From Candidatus Latescibacterota bacterium (lineage in GTDB: Bacteria; Latescibacterota; UBA2968; UBA8231), in the NCBI GenBank assembly GCA_022826515.1, contig JAJDUT010000067.1, forward strand, positions 1 through 44,667: a stretch of 44,667 nucleotides of DNA. Direction: 5' to 3'. Below the pieces are notes generated by a model. The model saw nothing but the letters and a program-made list of their open reading frames with translations. It searched no databases and was not told the DNA's origin. Both the position numbers and the translations under genes were made by a program. Positions 15,927 through 24,018 of the stretch are shown in pieces. Within the stretch, counting starts at the first letter, position 1, and each line of letters starts with the position of its first letter.

Positions 15927-18900
15927 TTAGTAGGCCACCGCAATCACCCGCTGGGCGACTTGGTGCGAAGCTCCTTGGGCATCTACATCCACCTCAATTC
16001 GGCATAGATAGAGCCCGGGAGGCACCGGTACCCCCTGCGCATCGCGTCCGTCCCATTGCACCACTTGCTCGCCGAAGCTACGGCGTTTCTCTTGCCAGAC
16101 AGGTCGGCCGCTCAAGTCGAATATCTGCACTTGCAGCGCCCGTTCGGTATTGAGGTTGCCAATGGCGAAGCGAACTTCGGTCTGATCGTTGATCTCATCG
16201 GCGTTAGGCGTGAAGGGATTGGGAGCAATGGTGACCTCTTGAATTACCCGCGAAGAGAACGGCACCGAGATACTCAGCGAAGTACTCGGCGTCTCGGCGG
16301 TAGCATCGCCAGGATCCACCTGCTGCCACGACTCCGGGTGCGCGGAGTCGCGGATCGACACATCGACGGTGCTGCCGCTGAGCAAGACCCGCGCCTTGAA
16401 GCCCACCTGTACCATCTCCCCTGCTGCCACCACTGCGCCGCGCTCGGCTCGCGGCAGGGCATTGTAGGCGCTTTCGCTTAGCGGCTCGCCATCTTGGTCG
16501 AACGGGAACTGTCCCCCCTTGCCTAGGAGCCGACGAAAGTAGCGAACTGACCCCTTGAGCGAATCCTCCAGTGCTCGAAAATCCGTCTCGGAAACCTCTT
16601 GCTCGATGACTTTCTCCTCGTCGTCTTGGCCAGTGATCGCGAAGTAAACGATGCGGCCTTTCTCTTCAAAGGGCAGCCCCAAGTAGGTCAACTCGTTGAG
16701 GAGACGCCCGTCTGCATCTACGGGTACTTCGTCGTCCTCTGCGACGATTGCGCGATAGTATGTCCTAGAACCCGGCTGCTGAGGCTGCAAGGCGACCTTC
16801 GCCGGTAGCCGCAAAAGCACTTGGGCCTCCCCGGGGAAGAACGCCTTGACAGTATCGCCGTCAGCGTTCAGGAACGCTTGGTAACGACGCCCATCCGGCT
16901 CGGCAAACCAAGGCGTGCGTTCCTCGCTTGTTGGATCCCGGTGCGAGCCAAGCTCGGCGAAGCGGTGCGCTTGTTCACCACCCAAACCTACCTCGATAAT
17001 TTCGAGCGCGGGGATTGGATCGGCATTGAGCAGAATCTCGTCAAAGCGGCGGCTCGGCGGACCCCCAGGCTGGTCTTCGACAAAAGAAGGATTGATAAAG
17101 AGTGAGAAGTCGCGTTCCTCGCCGAACGGCACCTCGCTGGGCCAGATCTCGGCCAGCGTGCGACTAGCCACTGGCGGCGTGAACTGTACCCGCACCGTGC
17201 GTAGCGAAGCGACCACCTCGGGGTCGGTAGAAAGCAACCGGGCCTGTATTTGCATATAGCGCCTGGGGCTAGGCGAGGAGACCAACTCGCCTGGGTTCGC
17301 ATAGCGTTGACTCCAGCTACTCCAACCGCCGCCGGGCTTGACGCGGGAGACGACCGGCCCCTGAAATCCCTTGGGTAGCTTATTGTATTCAGACTCAGTC
17401 TTAGGCTCACCTCCGCTGCCGTAGTATTCGGTCTCCTCAATTAACCGGTCGCCGGTGCGCGTGCGGATCTCCACCTGCGCTATATCGGGGTCGGGGATAT
17501 CGGCTTCCCACTCAATGCGGCCTAGTAGGACCGCGCTTGGCAACTCGATCATCGGTGAAGTAAGAGTAACCTCCGACGGTGCTCCTTGACCAAAGAGTTG
17601 AAATTCTCGGATCCGGTCGCCGGTATTGTAGCCTCCGGCCCGACCCGCGTGGTCGGAGAATATCTGCGAGGTCAGATATCGGACTTGGAACAATTCGTCA
17701 AAACCCTGCTCGACCGTGCCGCCCTGCTGGCGGTGGATCTCTTCCCACTTGAGGTTGCCGTTGGAGTCCCGCGTGCCATCCGAAGCGCGCAGTACCATCT
17801 CATCGACGCCGCTGATGCCGCCGACCATGCGGAAGTAGCTCAGCCAGAATCTGGCCCCTAGGTCTAAGGTCAGCACGCCGCGGTTGTCAAAGCGCGGGTC
17901 TGGCGACCAGACTAGCTGCAAGTAGTTAGTCTCGTAGCGCCCGTCAAAGCCGGGTGTACCGGCGAAGATGCCAGTCAGGTCAACACTCCCGCCACCATCG
18001 ACGATCCCCAGCGCGATGTTGTCGCCTTGACTCCAAACTTCGATGTCGGCCAGCCGAGGCCGTTCGCGCTGGTAGTAGATCAGCCGACCTTGGCGCTGGG
18101 GGTCAACTTGGGAGAAGATATCCTCGTCCACTTTGGTCTCGCTGCCGGCTGCATTGACAATGTGGTAATCAATCCCGCCTTGGTCTCCTGCCGGCAGGGC
18201 CATAAACTCCGCCTCCGAGACCGTGCGAAATTTGTCGAACCGACTGTCGGTGATGGCGATCCGCACAATGTGCAATTGCCGGAAGAGGCCCTCGTCATCT
18301 GGGTCTAGATCGAACTCCAACACCGTCTGGTCTTCGTTGGGGACGATCGTGCGCTCAATGAGCGAGAGTGCCGCGTCGCGCTGGTCAGAAGCTGTACCGA
18401 GGATGCGGACTTGGCGGAACGGCTCGCCCATCTCTGGATCGACAAAGCGCAGCACAATCCGCGAGACTGCAACCAGCCGCCCTAGATCAATATCTAGGTA
18501 CCAATTCTCAAACGAGCGGCTGTGGTATTCGATCCGCCTGTTTCTACTACTGGTCACCTCATAGGTTGCGCGATCCACCCGCCGCTCGCCGGCCTCGTCT
18601 TGGGCGAAGTAATAGATCGGGCCGCGTTGGTCTTCGGGGAGCGCTTGGTAGGTGGTGCGATCCACCGCGCTGCTGGGCTCCCAATAGGTCAACGGATCCC
18701 CATCGAGGATGGAGGCTGCGGACTCGGGATTGTTGGGCGTGTACTTGATGCCTCCGTGGTAGTAGTACCAGATGATGGGATCGCCCACCTCGATATTCTT
18801 CTTTGTGTTGGCCTTCAAATACACGATGGGTACGCCGGCTACGGTCGCTGGCGCGGTGCGGATGTTGAACGGCGTGGGGAGGTCTGCACGGCCGAGATCC

Positions 18901-19199
18901 TTGAGCAGTTTTTCGTAGGCTTTCTGATCGCCGATGAGGGTCTGAAATTGGTCCATCCCCTCCACAGCATTAGTCTCGATGCGGACAGTGCGCGGGCGCA
19001 CTGCGTGCGTGTGTGGGTCGATCTCTATTGCGTGTTTGGGCCGAGTCCACGCTTCCCAATGCTCGGCCCGGTCAACGGAAACTCCGCTGGCTGAGAGGCT
19101 AAAACCTGCTTGGGCGGCGGTCTGCGCGTGGGCCAACGCGACAGAGCTGAGCAAGTACAGACCGCATGCGAATAGCTGGAACCTCTTGGCGCTCGACAT
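15927..19199 (-). CDS. Large exported protein: discoidin-like domains, novel repeats, C-terminal FlgD-Ig domain
   Basis: 1090 residues with a signal peptide (cleavage near AHAQ, 26). A discoidin (F5/8 type C)-like region spans about 160-270: ILDGDPLTYWEP, then WYLDIDLGRLVAVSRI. A second DLGARFWLSYFRM region lies near 446. Three modules shared with the proteins at 28997 and 34183 follow: IRTRTGD (578-584), SPSPRRYMQ (642-650) and LAEIWPSEV (682-690). The C-terminus is a FlgD/CHU_C-like Ig domain: IAPNPFTPNADEIND (991-1005), IFDLSGRPVW (1026-1035), WDGRDAQGVPVPPGLYL (1049-1065), ending RVIAVAY. About eight copies of a 20-30-residue motif with a Y..LP....G.i.Yf core are scattered between modules. 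AAGGGAG precedes the ATG. Probably a surface protein and part of the operon with the parvulin gene; no enzymatic domain is recognised. Confidence 0.85.
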   Translation of the reverse strand: MSSAKRFQLFACGLYLLSSVALAHAQTAAQAGFSLSASGVSVDRAEHWEAWTRPKHAIEIDPHTHAVRPRTVRIETNAVEGMDQFQTLIGDQKAYEKLLKDLGRADLPTPFNIRTAPATVAGVPIVYLKANTKKNIEVGDPIIWYYYHGGIKYTPNNPESAASILDGDPLTYWEPSSAVDRTTYQALPEDQRGPIYYFAQDEAGERRVDRATYEVTSSRNRRIEYHSRSFENWYLDIDLGRLVAVSRIVLRFVDPEMGEPFRQVRILGTASDQRDAALSLIERTIVPNEDQTVLEFDLDPDDEGLFRQLHIVRIAITDSRFDKFRTVSEAEFMALPAGDQGGIDYHIVNAAGSETKVDEDIFSQVDPQRQGRLIYYQRERPRLADIEVWSQGDNIALGIVDGGGSVDLTGIFAGTPGFDGRYETNYLQLVWSPDPRFDNRGVLTLDLGARFWLSYFRMVGGISGVDEMVLRASDGTRDSNGNLKWEEIHRQQGGTVEQGFDELFQVRYLTSQIFSDHAGRAGGYNTGDRIREFQLFGQGAPSEVTLTSPMIELPSAVLLGRIEWEADIPDPDIAQVEIRTRTGDRLIEETEYYGSGGEPKTESEYNKLPKGFQGPVVSRVKPGGGWSSWSQRYANPGELVSSPSPRRYMQIQARLLSTDPEVVASLRTVRVQFTPPVASRTLAEIWPSEVPFGEERDFSLFINPSFVEDQPGGPPSRRFDEILLNADPIPALEIIEVGLGGEQAHRFAELGSHRDPTSEERTPWFAEPDGRRYQAFLNADGDTVKAFFPGEAQVLLRLPAKVALQPQQPGSRTYYRAIVAEDDEVPVDADGRLLNELTYLGLPFEEKGRIVYFAITGQDDEEKVIEQEVSETDFRALEDSLKGSVRYFRRLLGKGGQFPFDQDGEPLSESAYNALPRAERGAVVAAGEMVQVGFKARVLLSGSTVDVSIRDSAHPESWQQVDPGDATAETPSTSLSISVPFSSRVIQEVTIAPNPFTPNADEINDQTEVRFAIGNLNTERALQVQIFDLSGRPVWQEKRRSFGEQVVQWDGRDAQGVPVPPGLYLCRIEVDVDAQGASHQVAQRVIAVAY

Positions 19200-19256
19200 G
19201 GGCGACTCCCTTCTGCATAGAACCGAAGACGTAGAGTCTAGATTTTAATCATTGAA

Positions 19257-20996
19257 TCAGGGGTTTTCAATTTGTTTTTGCGGTGGTTGAGTCAAGCTGG
19301 CCAAAAGTGCGTCCGGTAACGCCGCGTCCAGTCGGTCGGCAAACGCGGTCACCTGAGTGCGGTACTTGGCTCGCAACTGATCCATTAGTTCGTCAAAGCG
19401 CTCTCGCTCTTGGCGCTGGACTAGCGAAGCCCGCGCCCGCCGCAATGCCTTGTCCGCTGGTTCCGGCTGTGGCCCTTGGTGCCGTATTACCTTAAAGAAA
19501 ATATACCCATCTCGGGTCTCCACCGGGCCGCGCAACGCACCCAACGGTGCCTCCTGCAGCGCTGGCCAGAGACGAGGATAGACGATCTCGTTGAGGCTGA
19601 TCATGCAGACCAAGCCATCCGGCTGCCGCGGCCGCACATTAAAGCCGCGCTGCCGGGCGACCTGCAAAAGATCGGTCGCCTCGTCCAATTCTCCTGCGAG
19701 TTGTGCGGCTTCCTCCTCGGTGGGGACAATGAGTTCATCGTAGCAGATTCGCTCCGGCAGCATAAACTGCTCGGGGTGCTCGTCGATATAGCGGTGGGCC
19801 GCCTCGTCCTCCACCGCGACCTTATCTCTGACTTCGATCTGGCGCAAGCGGGTCAACAAAAGCTCCTCTTTAGCATCCTCCACCCAATCGACGACGGCGG
19901 GTTCGTCCGGGATGCCCGCTTGGCTTGCCGCGTGGGCTAGCATGGTTTCGGGCAGGATAAAGCGGCGAGCAATCGCAGTGATAAACGCACTGTCTGCTAG
20001 CGCTTTTCGCGAGGGTATCCGGTGCAGCTTGAGCATGTGGAGATACTCGTTTACGCTGACTTGGCCTCCTTTGTAGCTGAAGAGCGCTGCACTGCGGTCG
20101 CCCGCGCTCAAGTGCTGTACCTGCTGCGCCGGATTCTCCGCCAGCCTCGCGAGGACTTGGCGGCCGGCCGCGTCCATTGCCCAGTCTAGCTCATAGGCCA
20201 GCATTTCCACTTTGCGATCCTCAACTTCCCTTTGGCCTAGCTTCATTAACTGTGCTTGCAACGCAGCCTGATGGGTTGCCAATTCGGCCTGCCGCTCGCC
20301 GATGAAGCGAATGAGCTGATAGGCCCGACCGCGAACTAGCGGAGACGAGACTTCTCCCGCCGCGAGGGTATCGAAAACCGCCACAGGGATCCCCATCCGC
20401 TCAGCCAACGAGCGATTGAGAAAACCCACCTCACCCGCGCGTTCAGCCGATTGGCTGTCCAGCGAATGCGCCCGGGCCAAATCGACCCAAGACTCCCCGG
20501 CCGCCAGCCGCTTCTGCAGTTCACCGGCCTCTTGCTGGCTAGCGACCACGATTGCAGTCAAAAATCGCTCGCGCGCTAGGCCGAGTTCCTCAAAGCGCTG
20601 GCGAATATCCTCCTCTGTTACTTCTACTAGCGGCATGATCTCGCGCTGGCGCAGAGCCGAGACGATGTATTTCCGCTGCTTACTACTCAGTTTCTCCACC
20701 AGTTGCGAGTCCTGCTCCAAACCTCGGTTGCGAGCCTCAAGTAGCAATAATTCTTGGTCAATCAAGCTCTGCAGGTAGTCTTCCCGCGCCTCTTGGCCCT
20801 GCTTGTGGGTATAGAGTCCCGGCAGCAAGTTGAGCACAAATCGCCGTAGCTCCTCGGCGTGGATCGCTTTCTGCCCCACCACCGCGACGATTTCTTCCTC
20901 TTTCTGCTTGCCGCAGGCCCCTAGGACTACCAGTAAGCCTAAGAGCAGGCTCCCCGCTCGCAACGCCGCATGCTGTTTACCCCAACTCATCGTCAT
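19257..20996 (-). CDS. SurA/PrsA-like parvulin lipoprotein (peptidyl-prolyl isomerase)
   Basis: 579 residues. Signal peptide with lipobox VLGAC (Cys28). A helical SurA-N-like region follows (about 38-140; AEELRRFVLNLLPG, LQSLIDQELLLLEARNRG). A parvulin domain spans about 143-232 (RFLTAIVVAS, LARAHSLD, GEVGFLNRS, VFDTLAAGEVSSPLVRGRAYQLIRF). A second, more divergent parvulin-like domain spans about 408-505 (ICYDELIVPTEEEA, APLGALRGPVETRDGYIFFKV). The two-domain layout is that of periplasmic chaperone-foldases for outer-membrane or secreted proteins. It is first in the leftward operon, 57 bp before the large discoidin/FlgD protein, so that protein is an obvious candidate client. The mature sequence begins CGKQKEEEIVAVVGQ. 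Confidence 0.85.
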   Translation of the reverse strand: MTMSWGKQHAALRAGSLLLGLLVVLGACGKQKEEEIVAVVGQKAIHAEELRRFVLNLLPGLYTHKQGQEAREDYLQSLIDQELLLLEARNRGLEQDSQLVEKLSSKQRKYIVSALRQREIMPLVEVTEEDIRQRFEELGLARERFLTAIVVASQQEAGELQKRLAAGESWVDLARAHSLDSQSAERAGEVGFLNRSLAERMGIPVAVFDTLAAGEVSSPLVRGRAYQLIRFIGERQAELATHQAALQAQLMKLGQREVEDRKVEMLAYELDWAMDAAGRQVLARLAENPAQQVQHLSAGDRSAALFSYKGGQVSVNEYLHMLKLHRIPSRKALADSAFITAIARRFILPETMLAHAASQAGIPDEPAVVDWVEDAKEELLLTRLRQIEVRDKVAVEDEAAHRYIDEHPEQFMLPERICYDELIVPTEEEAAQLAGELDEATDLLQVARQRGFNVRPRQPDGLVCMISLNEIVYPRLWPALQEAPLGALRGPVETRDGYIFFKVIRHQGPQPEPADKALRRARASLVQRQERERFDELMDQLRAKYRTQVTAFADRLDAALPDALLASLTQPPQKQIENP

Positions 20997-21079
20997 GCCT
21001 ATAATTCCTTGTTGAATCGGTTTCTATTTCAACCGCGAGTATATATAGTCGAAACAGCCCAAATCCTCAAGGCGCGTCC

Positions 21080-22867
21080 ATGCCTGCTATCCACACACTT
21101 AAATGCTGGTTTCTGATCGTCTCGGCGGGAGCCTTGTGCTACCTCAACGCTTTGGGCAACGGCTTTGTCTTCGATGACTCGGCCTACCTGAGTAGCCCAC
21201 TAGTCCATCAATTTCGCCCGCTGGATGCCTTCCTTCAGAGCAGTATTCACCCCGATCTCTATCGGCCCCTAACCCTGCTCTCGCTAGCCTGTGACTTCTA
21301 CTGGTACGGCGACCAGCCGCTAGGCTACCACCTGAGTAGCCTCTTCCTCCACCTCCTCAATGCCCTATTGGTCTTTCAGCTAAGTTACCACATCCTCGCA
21401 CGTCAGTCTGCCGCACTCTTGGCCTCCTTGTTTTACGCCCTCCATCCGCTGCAAACCGAGGTAGTTTCTTGGATATCCTCCCGCGGCGATTTGCTAATGA
21501 GCTTCTTCTTTTTGGCGGGCCTACTTTGCCATATACGTGCGCGGACATATCGCGGGCGAGTACTGGCGTGGTTCCTGTACGGTTGCAGCATCTTGTCCAA
21601 GGAGAGCGGTTTTGTCCTGCCCGCCGTCGCCTATTGCTACGACGCGCTATTTGCCGCGCCAGCCCGTCCATTCCGACACTTGTTCACCTTCACCCGTGCA
21701 TGGCTCGTGCGCCACTGGGGATATGCCCTAGTCCTAGTCTTGGCCCTAGCCTTGCGCTGGAACGCAGCAGAGGCGGCAGAACCGATCTCTGCCAACTTCC
21801 TCGCCGACGCCGATGCGGTTTCTCGGCTACTGACGCTCCCGGCTATCCTGCTGCGCTACCTACTGCTGATCGTCTTTCCCCTTCACCTTTCAGCGGACTA
21901 CTCCTACGCTTCTATTCCCTTGGTGCAGACGCCGCTCGACCCCTACTTTATCGGTGGTTTCTTCGCCGCTGGCGCGCTCCTCTACCTGCCCTTGCGCGCC
22001 TCCTCGCCTCCATTGGTGTTCGCCGCGGCCTTCGGTTGGCTCGCCTTCCTGCCCGCTTCCAACCTCTTGGTTTTGGCCCCCAGCGGCATGGCCGAGCGCT
22101 ACCTGCATCCGGTCATGCCCGCGCTGGCGCTCCTCTTAGGACTGGCCGCTAAGACTTGGTTCACAAAGCGCTATCGCATCGCTGGTAGTGCCCTAGTCGC
22201 CGTCGTCCTCTTGCTCATGGCCGTCCGCACCATTGACCGCAATCGCGACTGGGCCAGCGACTACGCGCTGTTTTCCGCTGTAGCAGCTCTCTACCCCGAC
22301 AACGCTAGGGCCCAAGAAAATTTGGCCCATGCGCACTACCAACAGGGCGATGTCAAAGCAGCGATCGAGCACTACAAGCGAGCCATTGCCATCAATCCGC
22401 ACCGAGTTCACCCTTACTACAACCTAGGCCTACTCTACAATGCGGAAGAACAATATCGCACGGCCATCCGAGTCTTCAACGCCGCGCTGGAACTCAACCC
22501 CGATCACGCCGGCGTACATTACAACACTGGACTCGCCTACCAGAAGATGGGCCGCCATGCCGCGGCGATTTCCCACTACGAAAAAGCGCTGCACCAATCA
22601 CCCGATCACGCACGCGCCGTCTTTAACCTCGGTCGAGCCTACCAGCACCTCGGCCAGTACTCCCAAGCTATCGCGGCCTACCAGACTGCACTCACCTTGG
22701 ACCCGAGCAGAACCAGCGTCTATTATCACTTGGGCGAACTCTATCGCACGACAGGCGATTTGTGCAACATGACCATTACTTGGCAGACTCTGTTGCGCTT
22801 GGTCCCTCATCACCCCGAGGCCGCGCAAATCCGCTCCCTGCTCCAGCCTTGCGAAAAAAATCCGTAG
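21080..22867 (+). CDS. TMTC-like GT-C membrane protein with C-terminal TPRs (second copy)
   Basis: 595 residues with about ten hydrophobic segments followed by five or six TPRs (from about 410 to 590; for example ENLAHAHYQQGDVKAAIEHYKRAIAINP). Shared signatures with the 9586-11331 protein are FVFDDSAYL (29-37), DLYRPLT (59-65), HPLQTEVVSWISSRGD (122-137), ILSKESGF (171-178) and LSADYSYA. This is the TMTC/DUF1736 type of GT-C protein, expected to move a sugar from a polyprenyl donor onto exported proteins. It diverges from the parvulin operon across about 80 bp that contains the inverted repeat GTTGAA...TTCAAC (about 21011-21033) and AT-rich promoter-like DNA. AAGGCG precedes the ATG. A 132-bp gap with its own promoter follows, so it may be monocistronic. 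Confidence 0.85.
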   Translation: MPAIHTLKCWFLIVSAGALCYLNALGNGFVFDDSAYLSSPLVHQFRPLDAFLQSSIHPDLYRPLTLLSLACDFYWYGDQPLGYHLSSLFLHLLNALLVFQLSYHILARQSAALLASLFYALHPLQTEVVSWISSRGDLLMSFFFLAGLLCHIRARTYRGRVLAWFLYGCSILSKESGFVLPAVAYCYDALFAAPARPFRHLFTFTRAWLVRHWGYALVLVLALALRWNAAEAAEPISANFLADADAVSRLLTLPAILLRYLLLIVFPLHLSADYSYASIPLVQTPLDPYFIGGFFAAGALLYLPLRASSPPLVFAAAFGWLAFLPASNLLVLAPSGMAERYLHPVMPALALLLGLAAKTWFTKRYRIAGSALVAVVLLLMAVRTIDRNRDWASDYALFSAVAALYPDNARAQENLAHAHYQQGDVKAAIEHYKRAIAINPHRVHPYYNLGLLYNAEEQYRTAIRVFNAALELNPDHAGVHYNTGLAYQKMGRHAAAISHYEKALHQSPDHARAVFNLGRAYQHLGQYSQAIAAYQTALTLDPSRTSVYYHLGELYRTTGDLCNMTITWQTLLRLVPHHPEAAQIRSLLQPCEKNP

Positions 22868-22886
22868 TTCAGCAATAAATTTATGG

Positions 22887-22915
22887 TTGAACTATATATA
22901 TGTATTTTGTACACT
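22887..22915 (+). promoter_or_regulatory. Sigma70-like promoter for the CBM9-like gene
   Basis: TTGAAC (22887-22892) and TACACT (22910-22915) are separated by 17 bases of AT-rich DNA. Transcription would start near 22922, leaving an untranslated leader of about 78 bases that contains a small AGCC-TTTT-GGCT hairpin. Confidence 0.55.
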
Positions 22916-22999
22916 TAAAACGCTGCAAGCAGTCAGTTAGCCTTTTGGCTCGCCTAAAGCTAGTCATCTTTATCCGCGCTCACCTATAGGAGGTGCAAC

Positions 23000-23902
23000 A
23001 TGCGCAATGTATTGACTTTCGTCGCCGCCCTGCTGGTAGTGGGGCTGGCTACGCCAACCTGGAGCCATTTTCCTCCGGGTGAGTTCCTCTTTGCCGTGCA
23101 GTTTCCCGACGAGAATTTGCCTAACGTCGATGGCGACATCTCGGAGTGGAGCGTCATTCCGCAGGTGCCTTACGAAGTGGGCAACGACATGTATTCGGAC
23201 GCCGTTTACTCCAAAGTGCGCGGCGAAATCGACGTCAGCGATCTGAGCGTCCGCCAGATCGTCGGCTGGAACGACAACAACGACCGTCTTTACTTGATGG
23301 CCGAGGTTTTCGATAACGTCCACAACACGGACCGCGAAGATCCAGCCCAGTTCTGGACCGACGATGCCTGGGAGATTTACATTGCCCCGACGCATCCCGA
23401 GGCCGAAGGGGGCGGTGACTATGCCCCTGGTAGTGAGGGTGGCATCGTCAAGCAGTCCTTCAACTTCGGCATTCCGCCGATCGGCGGTAGCTGGGGTCAG
23501 TTCCTGCCCGATTTCGAGTGGCGCACGGATCCGTTCAACGGCGATAACTGGGTCATGGAGTACTCCTTTGAAGGCGAGGAATTCGGCGAGAGCACCTACT
23601 TCTACGAGATGTGGATTCAGCCCTATGACTTCATTCCCGACGACGGCAATCGCGAAGGGGCCGAACTGACCGACCTCTCTGACGGCGACGTTATCGCCAT
23701 GAGTTGGACCTTCGGCGATTTCGACGAGCCGGGCACCACGTATCAGGGATTCTGGTCCACTTCGCCCAACGGATGCTGCCGCGCCGACAACGACATGGTC
23801 ATGACCGAGCTAGACGACTCCATAGACTGGGGGGCCGCTCCCGAGCCCACCTCGGTTGAGTCCGATACTTGGGGCCGCATTAAAGCCCAGTTCCAGCAGT
23901 AA
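23000..23902 (+). CDS. Exported CBM9/DOMON-like beta-sandwich protein
   Basis: 300 residues with a clear signal peptide (MRNVLTFVAALLVVGLATPTWS). The start of the mature domain, NVDGDISEW, followed by LYLMAEVFD, WTDDAWEIYI and later a WVMEYSFEGEEF strand, is the pattern of family 9 carbohydrate-binding-module-like domains, which bind sugars outside the cell. The protein is strongly acidic and contains a GGGDYAPGSEGG loop and a C-terminal WGRIKAQFQQ. An almost ideal Shine-Dalgarno sequence (TAGGAGGTG), a recognisable promoter and a strong terminator suggest it is a highly expressed single-gene unit. No catalytic domain is present. It lies between a TMTC-like transferase and a predicted outer-membrane protein, so binding of surface glycans is plausible. 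Confidence 0.75.
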   Translation: MRNVLTFVAALLVVGLATPTWSHFPPGEFLFAVQFPDENLPNVDGDISEWSVIPQVPYEVGNDMYSDAVYSKVRGEIDVSDLSVRQIVGWNDNNDRLYLMAEVFDNVHNTDREDPAQFWTDDAWEIYIAPTHPEAEGGGDYAPGSEGGIVKQSFNFGIPPIGGSWGQFLPDFEWRTDPFNGDNWVMEYSFEGEEFGESTYFYEMWIQPYDFIPDDGNREGAELTDLSDGDVIAMSWTFGDFDEPGTTYQGFWSTSPNGCCRADNDMVMTELDDSIDWGAAPEPTSVESDTWGRIKAQFQQ

Positions 23903-23926
23903 GACGAGTGCGCAGCATCGTTTTTT

Positions 23927-23963
23927 AAGGGCGGTGGGCTACCCAGCCCATCGCCCTTTTTTT
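23927..23963 (+). terminator. Rho-independent terminator after the CBM9-like gene
   Basis: A 14-base-pair stem, AAGGGCGGTGGGCT (23927-23940) against AGCCCATCGCCCTT (23945-23958), with a four-base ACCC loop, one G-T pair and a run of seven Ts ending at 23963. It separates the CBM9-like gene from the barrel gene. Confidence 0.9.
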
Positions 23964-24018
23964 GTTAAGGGAGTTCCTCCGATACGCATCGCATTACCCT
24001 ACACGAGGGAATCCGGCC

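Noticed and set aside
20997..21079. Exact promoters in the divergent gap of the main operons
   Set aside because: The gap is AT-rich with TATATA-like sequences and a GTTGAA/TTCAAC dyad, but no -35/-10 pair with acceptable spacing stood out on either strand.
23962..24018. Earlier start for the barrel gene
   Set aside because: It falls on the terminator T-run and would place a charged stretch ahead of the signal peptide.
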